From Sphaerotilus mobilis (lineage in GTDB: Bacteria > Pseudomonadota > Gammaproteobacteria > Burkholderiales > Burkholderiaceae_C), in the NCBI RefSeq assembly GCF_004216565.1, contig NZ_SGWV01000007.1, positions 310,001-374,000 of the forward strand: DNA of 64,000 nucleotides, read 5' to 3'. Position 1 is the stretch's first letter. Each line of letters starts with the position of its first letter. Under the pieces are notes generated by a model. That model saw nothing but the letters and a program-made list of their open reading frames with translations, did no database searches and was not told the DNA's origin. Positions 52,141 to 62,853 of the stretch are shown here, in pieces. The translations under genes were made by a program, and so were the position numbers.

Positions 52141-53376
52141 ATGTCGTTCTCCTCACCTGCGAACACTGCCTCAGCACGGCCTTCGCGCGCCACCTTCACC
52201 GCCACCCAAGCCGCCATCACCCTCGCGCTCTGCCTGGGCCTGCAGCCGGCCACCACCGACCTTTATCTGCCCGCCCTGCCGCTGCTGACGCGCGAGCTGG
52301 GCACGGTGGTGTCGACCGCGCAGCTCACCATGTCGACGCTGATCCTGGCCTTCGGGCTGGCGCAGCTGGTCTGGGGCCCGGTGGCCGACCGCTATGGGCG
52401 TCGGCCGGTGCTGCTGCTGGGCATCGTGCTCTACACGCTGGCGGTGCTGGCGGGCATGAGCGCGCCGAACATCGGTTTCCTGATCGTCGCCCGAGGCGCG
52501 CAAGGTGCGGCGCTGGCCGCGCTGGTGGTCGTCGCCCGGGCCATGGTGCGTGACCTTTACGCGCCGGCCGAAGGCACGCGGGTCATGTCCTGGGCCATGT
52601 CGGGACTGGGCCTGATCGCCATCGGCAGCCCCTTGCTCGGCGGCTGGGTGACGTCGGCCTGGGGCTGGCGCGCGCCCTTCGCGGTGGTCGCCTTGTTCGG
52701 CCTGACCATCGCCGCCTGGATCTGGCGCGTCGTGCCCGAGACCATCCCGCAGACCAACCCCGCCGCGCTGCAGATCGGCCCGCTGCTGGCAAGCTGGCGG
52801 CGCATCCTGGCCCACCGAAACTTTCTGGCGTGGTCAGGACTGACCAGCGCCACCTACGCCGGCCTGTTCCTGTTTCTGGCCGGCTCGCCCTTCGTCTACA
52901 TCAACGTGCTGGGCCTGAGCCCGGCCGCCTTTGGCCTGGCGTTGTGCAGCAGCTCGGTCGCCTACCTGGCGGGCACCTTCATGTGCCGCCGCTGGCTGGT
53001 CCGCCACGGCCCCGTCGGCGCGGTCCAGCGGGCGGCCTGGTGGACGCTGGCCGGCGGCCTGACGCTCGCTGCCCTGTCGCTCGCCGGCATCCAGACCGTG
53101 TGGGCCGTGCTGCTGCCCCAGCTGGCCTATGCCTTCGCCCACGCCACCCACCAGAGCTGCGGTCAGGCGGGCGCGGTCAGCCAGTTCCCGCGCGAAGCCG
53201 GCGCGGCATCAGCCCTCGCGGGCTTCCTGCTCGCCGCCGTCGCCTTCGGTGTCGGCAACCTGCTGGGCATCACGCTCGACCACACCACCCGCCCGCTGGC
53301 CCTGGGCATCGCGATCGCGTCGGTGCTGACGGCGGGGGTGGGGTGGACGATGGTGAGACGGTTTGGGCAGGGCTGA
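52141..53376 (+). CDS. Bcr/CflA family drug-efflux MFS transporter
   Basis: 411 residues with 12 hydrophobic spans. The N-terminal TTDLYLPALP is the Bcr/CflA signature, and motif A is GPVADRYGRRPVLLLG. Members export bicyclomycin, chloramphenicol or sulfathiazole; the substrate here is open. It begins after 187 noncoding bases, divergent from the antitoxin gene. Confidence 0.93.
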   Translation: MSFSSPANTASARPSRATFTATQAAITLALCLGLQPATTDLYLPALPLLTRELGTVVSTAQLTMSTLILAFGLAQLVWGPVADRYGRRPVLLLGIVLYTLAVLAGMSAPNIGFLIVARGAQGAALAALVVVARAMVRDLYAPAEGTRVMSWAMSGLGLIAIGSPLLGGWVTSAWGWRAPFAVVALFGLTIAAWIWRVVPETIPQTNPAALQIGPLLASWRRILAHRNFLAWSGLTSATYAGLFLFLAGSPFVYINVLGLSPAAFGLALCSSSVAYLAGTFMCRRWLVRHGPVGAVQRAAWWTLAGGLTLAALSLAGIQTVWAVLLPQLAYAFAHATHQSCGQAGAVSQFPREAGAASALAGFLLAAVAFGVGNLLGITLDHTTRPLALGIAIASVLTAGVGWTMVRRFGQG

Positions 53377-53449
53377 TGCGCAGGGCGGCCGGCCCGAGAA
53401 TCAAGCCATCCAGCACCACATCCGATCGACCGCTCATGAGAGACCACCC

Positions 53450-53740
53450 ATGGACGCCCGGCAACGAGAAGCCCAGCTCTTGATCCGATGCACCGCCGTC
53501 GCGCGTGACGTCGCGCCGCCAGCGGCGGACCCTTGTGAAGCCCATGTGTTCCCTTTGGCTGCCCGGGTCGTTCAATCGCGTTTTCCGGTCGAGTCCTCAC
53601 GGCTGCTGCAGGCCAGCGAGCGTTACGTCGAGGCCCACCCTGACACGCGGCTGGCGTCCGCAGACGTGGTTCGACAGGGCTGGATCGTGGACCTGCCGCG
53701 CCTGCGCGACTTGTTGAGCCATGAACTCGGGGGACGATGA
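53450..53740 (+). CDS. Small protein of unknown function
   Basis: 96 residues, helical and charged, with no recognisable motif. It begins [20 protein letters not shown], ten bases after a GAGAGA that could bind the ribosome. Its stop lies five bases before the miaA start, so it is probably co-transcribed with miaA. Confidence 0.5.
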   Translation: MDARQREAQLLIRCTAVARDVAPPAADPCEAHVFPLAARVVQSRFPVESSRLLQASERYVEAHPDTRLASADVVRQGWIVDLPRLRDLLSHELGGR

Positions 53741-53744
53741 GGTG

Positions 53745-54727
53745 ATGACCGCCTCTGTTCACCGCCCCCCCTGGCTCGCCATCGCCGGCCCCACCGCCAG
53801 TGGCAAGACCGCCGCCGCACTCGCCATCGTGCGGGCGCAGCGGGCGCGGGGCGGGCCCGAGGTCGAGGTCATCAGCGTCGACTCGGCGCTGGTCTATCGG
53901 GGCATGGACATCGGCACGGCCAAGCCGAGCGCGGCGGAGCGCTCGGAGGTGCGGCATCACCTGATCGACCTGATCGAGCCGACCGGCGCGTATTCGGCGG
54001 CCGAGTTCGCGCAGGCTGCGACGCGGCTGGTCGACGAGATCCATGCGCGGGGCGCGCGGGCCTTGCTGGTGGGCGGGACGATGCTGTACTTCAAGGCCTG
54101 GCTCGAGGGCATCGACCCGCTGCCCGCCGCCGACCCCGCCGTGCGGGCCGACATCGACGAGCGCGCCCGCCGGCTCGGCTGGCCGGCCCTGCATGCGGAA
54201 CTGGCCCGCATCGACCCGGTCACCGCCGCCCGCCTGGCACCGGCCGATGCGCAGCGGGTGCAGCGGGCGCTGGAGGTCCACGCGCTGACCGGCCAGCCGC
54301 TGTCGGCCCTGCACCAGCGTCAACACCAGCCCGATGCGCCCTCTCCCGCCGGGCCGGGCACGCTGATCGCGCTGGAGCCCGCCTCGCGCGCCTGGCTGCA
54401 CCAGCGCATCGCCGATCGCTACGCGCAGATGCTCGATGCCGGCCTGGTCGACGAGGTGCGGCGCTTGCGCGCGCGGGGTGACCTCGATGCCGCTCTGCCC
54501 TCGATGCGCTGCGTCGGCTACCGGCAGACCTGGGAGATGCTCGACGGCCAGTTCCCCGCCGCCGAGCTGGCGCCACGTGGCATCGCCGCGACCCGTCAAC
54601 TCGCCAAGCGCCAGCTGACCTGGCTGCGCAGCATGCCCGCCCGGCGCGTGCTCGCCTGCGATGCGCCGGACCTGCTGGCTCAGGTCCTGAGCCTGGCCGA
54701 GCAGGCCGACTTCCTCATGCCCAGCCC

Positions 54728-54731
<4 letters not shown>
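53745..54731 (+). CDS. miaA: tRNA dimethylallyltransferase MiaA
   Basis: 328 residues. It adds dimethylallyl to adenosine 37 of tRNAs that read UNN codons. P-loop [12 protein letters not shown] near residue 15, the substrate aspartate in [17 protein letters not shown], and the C-terminal [12 protein letters not shown] are all present. I use ATG 53745; ATG 53721 would add eight residues. Its stop overlaps the ABC ATPase start. Confidence 0.96.
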
Positions 54732-55432
<701 letters not shown>

Positions 55433-55463
55433 GCACGGTCAAGGCTGCCACGCCAGAATTGAC

Positions 55464-55480
55464 CGAAAGTGAAACTTTCG
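55464..55480. repeat. 17-base near-palindrome before the MBL gene
   Basis: CGAAAGT, GAA, ACTTTCG: seven-base perfect arms in an AT-richer spot 33 bases before the ATG of the metallo-hydrolase. It could be an operator site or a leader hairpin. No known regulator site that I can name. Confidence 0.4.
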
Positions 55481-55512
55481 CCGGCCCTGCGCCGGTCCAG
55501 AACAGGTCCCAC

Positions 55513-56274
55513 ATGCCCGTCGAACTGTTTCGCCAAGGGGGCCTGCAGCGCCTCATGTTCTGTGACCTGCACCAGCACCATGGCGAGGCGGTGCAGGCCA
55601 ACCAGTTCCTGATCGTCAACGACGACACCGGCGCCATCATCGACCCGGGCGGCAACCTGGCCTACAACGAGCTGTACCTGGGCATGACCCAGCACTTCCC
55701 GCCGCAGCAGCTGTCGGCCATCGTGGCCTCGCATGCCGATCCGGACATCATCGCGTCGCTGGACCGCTGGATGACCGCCAGCGCCGCGCCGGTCTACATC
55801 TCGACCGTGTGGGAGCGCTTCATCCCCCACTTCTGCAAGCCGGGCAAGACCGGCGGGCGGATCATCGGCATCCCCGACCGGGGCGCGCGCATCCCCATCG
55901 GCAAGCAAGAACTGGTCGCGCTGCCGGCGCACTTCCTGCACGCCGAAGGCAACTTCCACTTCTGGGATGCGCCCAGCGGCATCCTGTTCACCGGCGACCT
56001 CGGCGCGTCCATCGGCGTCGACCCGCGCGTGCCGATCCAGTCGCTCAACGCGCACATCCCGCGCATGGAGCCCTTCCATCGGCGCTACATGGTCAGCAAC
56101 AAGATCCTGCGGCTGTGGGCCGAGATGGTCCGCACCCTGCCGATCCGGATGCTGGTGCCGCAGCACGGCGCGCCCATCGTCGGGCCGGCCGTGGCCGAGT
56201 TCATCGACTGGGTGCAGACCTTGCCCTGCGGCATCGACCTGATGCAGCAGGGCCACTACACGGTCCCGCGTTGA
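55513..56274 (+). CDS. Flavodiiron-type metallo-beta-lactamase-fold protein
   Basis: 253 residues from ATG 55513 (CAGG eight bases upstream); a TTG at 55429 that overlaps the ATPase stop is the alternative. Metal ligands follow the flavodiiron pattern, not the hydrolase HxHxDH: H74, D76, D78 in SHADPD, H143 in LHAEGNF, D162 in TGDLG, H218 in PQHGAP. Spacing of H74-H143-D162-H218 is close to flavodiiron proteins. The flavodoxin domain is absent, as in oxygen-binding diiron proteins (ODP). Thus an O2 or NO sensor or reductase is likely. It sits between the ATPase and the permease genes. Confidence 0.88.
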   Translation: MPVELFRQGGLQRLMFCDLHQHHGEAVQANQFLIVNDDTGAIIDPGGNLAYNELYLGMTQHFPPQQLSAIVASHADPDIIASLDRWMTASAAPVYISTVWERFIPHFCKPGKTGGRIIGIPDRGARIPIGKQELVALPAHFLHAEGNFHFWDAPSGILFTGDLGASIGVDPRVPIQSLNAHIPRMEPFHRRYMVSNKILRLWAEMVRTLPIRMLVPQHGAPIVGPAVAEFIDWVQTLPCGIDLMQQGHYTVPR

Positions 56275-56300
56275 TCGGGCCCGAACCGGCGGCCACGGGG

Positions 56301-58838
56301 ATGGGCTGGCAGGGCCAGCTGCGCCTGATCGGCCAGCAATGGCGCCACCACCCGGGCCGGCTGCTGATCGCGGTGCTGGCGATCGCGCTGGGCGTGGCGC
56401 TGGCGCTGGCGGTGCAGCTGATCAACCGCTCGGCGCTGGCCGAGTTCGGCGCGGCCGTGCGCAGCGTCAATGGCCAGCCCGATGCCGAGTTGCGCCCGGT
56501 GCGCGGCACACGTCTGCCCGAGTCGCTGCTGACCACGCTCGCCGCCCGGCCGGAGGTGCTGCTGGCCAGCCCGGTGATCGAGGTCGACACGCTGATGCGC
56601 ACGGCCACCGGGGCACGCACACCGATCAAGGTGCTGGGCCTGGATGCGCTGATCGCACCGGCCTTGGCGCCGGACCTGTTCCCGCGACCGGATGACGACG
56701 CGCCCCGGCTGGCCCTGCTGGACCCGGACCGGGTCTTCCTCAACCCGGCCGCGCAGGCCCTGTTGGCACCGGGCCGCCGCAGCGTGGTCTTGCAGGTCGG
56801 CAGCCGAACGGTCGAGCTCCGCGTCGGCGGCAGCGTCAGCGCCGAAGGCCCGCCGCTGGCCGTGCTGGACATCGCCGGTGCGCAAGAGCACCTCGACCGG
56901 CTCGGCCAGCTCAGCCGCATCGACCTGAGGCTGGCGCCGGGCACGGACCGCGATGCCTTGCAGGCCGCCTTGAACATCGACAGCGCCCTGCCCCTGCGCC
57001 TTGCCGCACCCGAGGACGGCGCCCAGCGCCTGTCCAACCTGTCGCGCGCCTACCGGGTCAACCTGACGGTGCTGGCGCTGGTGGCGCTGTTCACCGGCGC
57101 CTTCCTGGTCGGCGCGGTGCAGGCCCTGGCCGTCGCCAAGCAGGTGCCGCAACTGGCCTTGCTGGGGGTGCTGGGGCTGGACGCCGCGACGCGGCGGCGC
57201 GGCGTGCTGGCCGAGTCGGCGCTGATCGGCCTGATCGGTGCGGCGCTCGGCACCGGTCTGGGCGCAGCGCTGGCCTGGCTGGCGCTGCAACGCCTGGGCG
57301 GCGACCTGGGCAGCGGCGTGTTCGGCGGCGGCACGCCACCGCCGCTGCAGTGGTCGACCGGCGCGGCGCTGCTCTATGCCGGCCTGGGTGTGCTGGCGGC
57401 CTTGCTGGGCGGCTGGCAGCCGGCGCGGCAGGCCGAACGCATCGCCCCGGCGCTGGCGCTCAAGGGCCTGGGCGGTGACGGCCAAGGCCCGCAACGGCGC
57501 TGGCCTGGTCCGCTGATGCTGGTCGTGGCGCTGGCGCTGTGTGCTGCGCCGCCGGTGTTCGGCCTGCCGCTGGCGGCCTACCTGGCGGTCGCCTTGCTGC
57601 TGCTGGGCGGCATCGCCTGTGTGCCGGCCGGCGTCGACGCGGTGCTGGCCCGGCTGCGGCCGCCACGCCAGCCCTTGGCGCTGCTGGCGGTCGAACGCAC
57701 CCGCGACCAGCGCCAGCAGGCGACCGTGGCGGTGGCCGGCGTGATCGCCAGCCTGGCCCTGAGCGTGGCGCTGACGGTGATGGTGGCGAGCTTCCGCGAC
57801 TCGGTCAGCGACTGGCTGACCCAGGTGCTGCCGGCCGACCTGTATGCGCGCACCGCGACGTCCTCGTCGCAGGCCGAGTCGGTCTACCTGGAGCCGCCGC
57901 TGGTCGATGCCATCGGCGCCTTGCCCGGCGTGCGCCTGCTGCAGGCGCTGCGGGTGGTGCCGCTGCAGTTGGATGCCGATGGGCCGGCCGTGCCCCTGAT
58001 CGCCCGCGAGATCGGCGACCCGGCGCAGGCCTTGCCCTTGGTCGGCAGCCTGCTGGACCCCTCAAGGCACCCTGGCCTGCCGGCGGTCTATGCCAGCGAA
58101 GGCTTGCTGGCCCGCCAACTGGCACGGCCCGGCGACACGCTGAGCCTGCCCTTGCCCGATGGCCGCAGCGCCACCGTCTGGGTCCGTGGCGTCTGGCGCG
58201 ACTACGCCCGCCAGCACGGCTCGCTGGCCATCGACCGGGCCGACTGGATCGCGCTGAGCGGCGATCGGCGCGTCAACGACCTGGCGCTGTGGCTGCAGCC
58301 CGATGCCGATCCGTCAGACGTTCAGGCCGGCATCCGTCGGGTCGCCGGCGACACCGCCGGGCTGCTGGAGTTCGCCACGCCAGCGGCGATCCGGGCGACC
58401 TCGCTGGCGATCTTCGACCGCAGCTTCGCGGTCACGACGTGGCTGCAGGCGGTCGCCATCGCGATCGGCCTGGCCGGCATCGCCGCCAGCTTCTCGGCCC
58501 AGGTCCTGGCCCGGCGCAAGGAGTTCGGCACGCTGCTGCACCTGGGACTGTCGCGCCGCGAGGTGATGACGCTGGTGACGGCCGAAGGCGCACTCTGGAG
58601 CGGCGTCGGCGCCTTGCTCGGCTTGTTGCTCGGCCTGGCGGTCAGCGGCGTGCTGGTCTGGCTCGTCAACCCGCAGAGCTTCCACTGGACCATGGACCTG
58701 AGCCTGCCCGCCGGCCGGCTGGCCGCCCTGAGCGGCGCGGTCGTGCTGGCCGGCAGCGTCACGGCCTGGCTGTCGGCCCGCATGGCCGCCGGGCGCGATC
58801 TGGGCGACATGGTGCGGGCGGTGAAGGAGGATTGGTGA
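56301..58838 (+). CDS. FtsX-like ABC transporter permease
   Basis: 845 residues from ATG 56301 (an overlapping TTG at 56271 is possible). First span about 22-42, then a large periplasmic domain (about 45-260), three spans around 265-400, further spans at about 415-480, a second periplasmic domain (about 520-710), and three C-terminal spans. This two-FtsX-module architecture is that of permeases moving lipophilic cargo or acting as mechanotransmitters. It partners with the upstream ATPase. Its stop overlaps the next start (TGATG). Confidence 0.9.
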   Translation: MGWQGQLRLIGQQWRHHPGRLLIAVLAIALGVALALAVQLINRSALAEFGAAVRSVNGQPDAELRPVRGTRLPESLLTTLAARPEVLLASPVIEVDTLMRTATGARTPIKVLGLDALIAPALAPDLFPRPDDDAPRLALLDPDRVFLNPAAQALLAPGRRSVVLQVGSRTVELRVGGSVSAEGPPLAVLDIAGAQEHLDRLGQLSRIDLRLAPGTDRDALQAALNIDSALPLRLAAPEDGAQRLSNLSRAYRVNLTVLALVALFTGAFLVGAVQALAVAKQVPQLALLGVLGLDAATRRRGVLAESALIGLIGAALGTGLGAALAWLALQRLGGDLGSGVFGGGTPPPLQWSTGAALLYAGLGVLAALLGGWQPARQAERIAPALALKGLGGDGQGPQRRWPGPLMLVVALALCAAPPVFGLPLAAYLAVALLLLGGIACVPAGVDAVLARLRPPRQPLALLAVERTRDQRQQATVAVAGVIASLALSVALTVMVASFRDSVSDWLTQVLPADLYARTATSSSQAESVYLEPPLVDAIGALPGVRLLQALRVVPLQLDADGPAVPLIAREIGDPAQALPLVGSLLDPSRHPGLPAVYASEGLLARQLARPGDTLSLPLPDGRSATVWVRGVWRDYARQHGSLAIDRADWIALSGDRRVNDLALWLQPDADPSDVQAGIRRVAGDTAGLLEFATPAAIRATSLAIFDRSFAVTTWLQAVAIAIGLAGIAASFSAQVLARRKEFGTLLHLGLSRREVMTLVTAEGALWSGVGALLGLLLGLAVSGVLVWLVNPQSFHWTMDLSLPAGRLAALSGAVVLAGSVTAWLSARMAAGRDLGDMVRAVKEDW

Positions 58839-60046
58839 TGGTGAACGTGATGCCGCCAAGCCAGCGAAGGACCGCGCTCGCGATGCTGGCCCAGGTCGCC
58901 TGGGCGGGTCCGGCGCTGGCCTCCCGACTCCTTCCGCAAAGACCGCCCGACCCGGTGAGGGTGCATGTGCCGGTCGACTTCGGTGCCCACCCCGATCAGC
59001 GCATCGAGTGGTGGTATCTGACGGGCTGGCTGGCCGATCCGGCCCAACCCTGGCAGCCGCTGTATGGCATCCAGCTGACCTTCTTCCGATCTCGCACGGA
59101 AGTCCGCGCCAACCACCCGAGCGCCTTCGCGGCCACGCAGCTGGTCATGGCGCATGCCGCGCTCAGCGATGTGCGGGCCGGTCGCCTGGTGCATGACCAG
59201 CGCATCGCGCGGGCCAACCTGGGTCAGGCCGTTGCGCGCGTCGGCGACACCGAGATGCGCTTGCGCGACTGGTCGTTGCGCCGTGAGGCGGTCCCCGGCA
59301 AGACCGCCGAGGAGGCCAGCGTCTACCGCATCGACCTGGGGCGCAGCACGCTGGCCGAACGCATCGAGCTGATCGCGAGCACCACCAGCCCGATCCTGCG
59401 ACAAGGCTTGGGCGGCTGGTCACGCAAGGGGCCCGATCCCTCCCACGCGAGCCTGTACTACAGCCAGCCCCAGTTGACGGTACAGGCCCGCCTGCGACGC
59501 GACGGCCGCGACCTCATGCTGACCGGACGCGCCTGGATGGACCACGAGTGGAGCGACAGCCTGCTGCCTCCCGAGGCCGTAGGCTGGGACTGGATCGGCA
59601 TCAACCGCTTCAATGGCGATGCCCTGACGGCCTTCCGGCTGCGTCGCCACAACCGGCAGGCGGTCGGGCAGGATCCGGCCGACGCGACACTCTGGACGGG
59701 CGGTTCGCTGCGTCAGCCCAGCGCCGACGTTTGGTATGAACCCACATCGACCTCTGGCCACGCCTTTCGCCACGAGGAAGCCGACGTCCTGCGCTGGACC
59801 CCGCTGCGCCACTGGACCAGCCCGTCGACGCAGGCCCGCTATCCGGTCGAATGGAAGGTCGAACGTGGCCGCACCGAATACACCGTCCGGGCCCTGTTCG
59901 ACGCCCAGGAACTCGACAGCCGCGCCAGCACCGGCACGGTCTACTGGGAGGGCCTGAGCGAACTGCTCGATGCCGACGGCCGTCAGCGCCTCGGCCTGGG
60001 CTACCTGGAGATGACCGGCTACGCCCAGCCCCTGACACTGCGATGA
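58838..60046 (+). CDS. AttH/CrtC-like lipocalin-fold protein
   Basis: 402 residues. AGGAGG lies seven bases before the ATG, which overlaps the permease stop. An N-terminal signal-like segment (about 13-30, ending near ALASR) precedes HPDQRIEWWYLTGWL, the carotenoid-1,2-hydratase/AttH signature, and the central AWMDHEWSDSLLP with GWDWIGINRFNGDAL. No carotenoid genes are near. AttH-type proteins accompany FtsX ABC systems and are probably periplasmic lipid-binding partners. Confidence 0.91.
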   Translation: MVNVMPPSQRRTALAMLAQVAWAGPALASRLLPQRPPDPVRVHVPVDFGAHPDQRIEWWYLTGWLADPAQPWQPLYGIQLTFFRSRTEVRANHPSAFAATQLVMAHAALSDVRAGRLVHDQRIARANLGQAVARVGDTEMRLRDWSLRREAVPGKTAEEASVYRIDLGRSTLAERIELIASTTSPILRQGLGGWSRKGPDPSHASLYYSQPQLTVQARLRRDGRDLMLTGRAWMDHEWSDSLLPPEAVGWDWIGINRFNGDALTAFRLRRHNRQAVGQDPADATLWTGGSLRQPSADVWYEPTSTSGHAFRHEEADVLRWTPLRHWTSPSTQARYPVEWKVERGRTEYTVRALFDAQELDSRASTGTVYWEGLSELLDADGRQRLGLGYLEMTGYAQPLTLR

Positions 60047-60095
60047 AACCGGGCAGCCGACACAATCGCCCGCTCAAACCGACCCGGAACCTGCC

Positions 60096-60674
60096 ATGAC
60101 CTTCCGCCTCGTCACCGCCCTGCTCGCCACCGGCCTGGCCGGCGCCAGCGTCCACGCCGCGCCGGTCGAATACAAGGTCGACCCGGACCACACCTACCCG
60201 AGCTTCGAGGCCGACCACATGGGCATGTCGACCTGGCGCGGCAAGTTCAACACCAACTCCGGCACGCTGTGGCTGGACAAGGTCGCCGGCAACGGCACGG
60301 TCGACCTGAAGATCGACATCGGCAGCATCGACTTCGGCATGGCGCAAATGAACAGCGTGGCGAAGAACCCGGAAATGTTCAACGTCGAGCAGTACCCCTA
60401 CGCCTTCTACAAGGGCACGCTCGAAGGCTTCATGCCCGGTGGCACACCGCGCGTGGTCGGCACGCTGGACTTCCGCGGCGTGACCCGGCCGCTGACGCTG
60501 GAGGTGTCGCGCTGGAAGTGCCAGCCGCATCCGCTCAACAAGCGCGACTGGTGCGGCGCCGATGCGATGGCGACGTTCTCGCGGGCCGACTGGGGCTTCG
60601 ACGTGGGCCGCGACTGGGGCTTCTCGATGCAGACGACCCTGCGCATCCAGGTCGAAGCCGTGGCGCGTGACTGA
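60096..60674 (+). CDS. YceI family periplasmic lipid-binding protein
   Basis: 192 residues. Signal peptide ends near VHAAP; mature protein starts YKVDPDHTYPSFEADHMGMS, the YceI pattern, and has DFRGVTRPLTLEV. YceI proteins form a lipocalin-like barrel that binds isoprenoid chains such as polyisoprenyl lipids. C175-type pair present in KCQPHPLNKRDWCG, which may be a disulfide. Follows the AttH-like gene by 49 bases; perhaps co-transcribed. Confidence 0.94.
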   Translation: MTFRLVTALLATGLAGASVHAAPVEYKVDPDHTYPSFEADHMGMSTWRGKFNTNSGTLWLDKVAGNGTVDLKIDIGSIDFGMAQMNSVAKNPEMFNVEQYPYAFYKGTLEGFMPGGTPRVVGTLDFRGVTRPLTLEVSRWKCQPHPLNKRDWCGADAMATFSRADWGFDVGRDWGFSMQTTLRIQVEAVARD

Positions 60675-60702
60675 CACCCCGCAAACGCGGACTTTCCGCC
60701 AG

Positions 60703-60730
60703 GAGACAACACGGGGCCGCTGCCTAGAAT
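60703..60730 (+). promoter_or_regulatory. Possible promoter of the yej operon
   Basis: GAGACA (60703-60708), 16 bases, TAGAAT (60725-60730). The -10 is good, the -35 is weak. It lies 116 bases before yejA. Confidence 0.4.
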
Positions 60731-60845
60731 GATTTGAAGCGGCGACGCCACGTCTGAAGTCTCACGTCTCACGGCCCAAGCCCAGCGCCCAGCGCCCCGC
60801 GTCCTGTTGCCCTTCCCCGCTCCTACGCTCGCCACTGTCCGGCCC

Positions 60846-62795
60846 ATGCCCCTCCTGCGCCCTGCCCGCCCGCCGCACCACCCCCTGCCGAGTCACGCCG
60901 GACGCCTGCTGGCCATGGGGCTGACGGCCCTGCTCGGACTGGCCCTGGCATCGGGCCTGCAAGCCGCGCCGGCGGAGACACGGGCAACGGTCCAGCCGAT
61001 CGCGGCGCCTGCGGCCCAGGCCCAGGCCCTGGAGACCTGGACCCATGCCTACGCGGCGTACACGACGCCCAAGTACCCGGCCGGCTTCGCGAACTTCGAC
61101 TACGTCCGGCCCGATGCGCCCAAGCGCGGCACGCTGTGGCTGCGCAACCCGGACCGGCGCTCCAGCTTCGACAAGTTCAACCCGTTCACCATCAAGGGCA
61201 ACGCGCCGGCCGGTGTTGGCCTGTTCATGTTCGAGAGCCTGGCCGCCCGCTCGATGGACGAGCCGCAGACGATGTACGGCCTGCTGGCCGAGCAGATGTC
61301 GGTCGCGCCGGACCTGTCGAGCGTGACCTTCCGCATCCACCCGCTGGCCCGCTTTTCCGACGGCACCCCGGTGACCGCCGCCGATGTCGTGCACAGCCAC
61401 CAGATGCTGACCAGCCCGCAGTCCTCGCCGGGTGTGCGCATCGGGCTGTCGGACATCGGCGAGGTGACGGCACTCGACGCGGCCACCGTGCGCTTCACGC
61501 TCAAGGAACGCAAGATCGACGCGGTCTTCGCGGCCGGCGGCATGGCGGTGTTCTCGAAAGCCTGGGGCGCGGTCGGCGGCAAGGCCAAGCCCTTCGACCA
61601 GATCGTCAGCGAACACCCGATCACCAGCGGCCCCTACCTGATCGACCAGGTCGAGATGCCGCGCCGCATCGAGTTCAAGCTCAACCCGCGCTACTGGGCA
61701 CGCGACCTGGGCGTGCGGCGCGGTCACTTCAACTTCGAGCGCATCGTCTACCGCATGTACGCCGACCCGGCCGTGGCGGCCGAGGCCTTCAAGGCCGGCG
61801 AGTTCGACTTCTTCAAGGAATACAGCGCACGCGCCTGGGTCCGCCAGCACCAGGGCGTGAAGTGGCGCGAGGGCCGCATCGTCAAGGCGGAGCTGCCGAC
61901 CGCCTGGGGCCAGGGCCTGCAGTCGACCCACTTCAACCTGCGCCGGCCGATCTTCCAGGACGCCCGCGTGCGCGAGGCCCTGACGCTGGCCTGGGACTTC
62001 GAGCGCCTGAACCGCTACGGCCAGTACCAGCGCTCGCACAGCCTGTTCAACAACTCCACCTTCGCCGCACAAGGCACACCGTCGGCCGAGGAACTGGCGC
62101 TGCTCGAACCCTTCCGGGACCAGCTGCCGCCGCAGGTCTTCGGCCCGTCCTACGTCGCCCCGGTGCAGGGCGACGCGCAACGCCTGCGCGCCAACCTGCT
62201 GCGCGCCCGCGACCTGCTGGCGCAAGCCGGCTGGAAGGTCGCCGACGACGGCAAGCTGCGCAACGCCAAGGGCGAGGCCTTCGTGGTCGAGTACCTGGAG
62301 CCCAGCCAGCCCGGGCGCAACACCGACTTCCAGCACAACCTGTCCAAGCTCGGCATCGAGTTCAAGGAACGTGTGGTCGACTTCGCGCTCTACCGCCGCC
62401 GGCTCGAGACCTACGACTACGACCTGATCACCATCGTCGAGGGCGACTTCACGCTGCCAAGCGCCACCGACCTCAAGGCCGGTTTTGGCAGTGCCACCGT
62501 CGACGAGCCCGGCGGCAACAACTTCCGCGGCGTGAAGAGCCCGGCCGTCGACGCCCTGATCCAGGCCATCGCCGACGCCAAAGACATCGCCCAGCTGCGC
62601 ACCGCCGCCCGGGCACTGGACCGCATCGTCATGTGGAACCACTGGCAGATCCCCGAGCTGTACCTCAGCAAGGAACGGGTCTCCTACTGGAACCGCTTCG
62701 GCAAGCCCGCCGTGCAACCCGGCTACATCTCCATCGACGGCGGCGAGCCCTGGCCGCTGTGGACCTGGTGGGTGGAGCGGGAGCAGCGGCCGTGA
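60846..62795 (+). CDS. yejA: Peptide ABC transporter substrate-binding protein (YejA-like)
   Basis: 649 residues, SBP_bac_5 family. Signal segment about 18-38 ending LQAAP. Family features: FANFDYVRPDAPKRGTLWL, GTPVTAADVVHSH, HPITSGPYLID, and FNLRRPIFQDARVREALTLAWDF in pieces. YejA-type receptors bind peptides or microcin C-like compounds for YejBEF. I use ATG 60846; a TTG at 60807 would extend it by 13 residues. Confidence 0.94.
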   Translation: MPLLRPARPPHHPLPSHAGRLLAMGLTALLGLALASGLQAAPAETRATVQPIAAPAAQAQALETWTHAYAAYTTPKYPAGFANFDYVRPDAPKRGTLWLRNPDRRSSFDKFNPFTIKGNAPAGVGLFMFESLAARSMDEPQTMYGLLAEQMSVAPDLSSVTFRIHPLARFSDGTPVTAADVVHSHQMLTSPQSSPGVRIGLSDIGEVTALDAATVRFTLKERKIDAVFAAGGMAVFSKAWGAVGGKAKPFDQIVSEHPITSGPYLIDQVEMPRRIEFKLNPRYWARDLGVRRGHFNFERIVYRMYADPAVAAEAFKAGEFDFFKEYSARAWVRQHQGVKWREGRIVKAELPTAWGQGLQSTHFNLRRPIFQDARVREALTLAWDFERLNRYGQYQRSHSLFNNSTFAAQGTPSAEELALLEPFRDQLPPQVFGPSYVAPVQGDAQRLRANLLRARDLLAQAGWKVADDGKLRNAKGEAFVVEYLEPSQPGRNTDFQHNLSKLGIEFKERVVDFALYRRRLETYDYDLITIVEGDFTLPSATDLKAGFGSATVDEPGGNNFRGVKSPAVDALIQAIADAKDIAQLRTAARALDRIVMWNHWQIPELYLSKERVSYWNRFGKPAVQPGYISIDGGEPWPLWTWWVEREQRP

Positions 62796-62853
62796 GTCAG
62801 TCCGACGTTCTCGCCTGGCCCACCGCACGGTCTGACCCCACCTGAAGCCCCTC

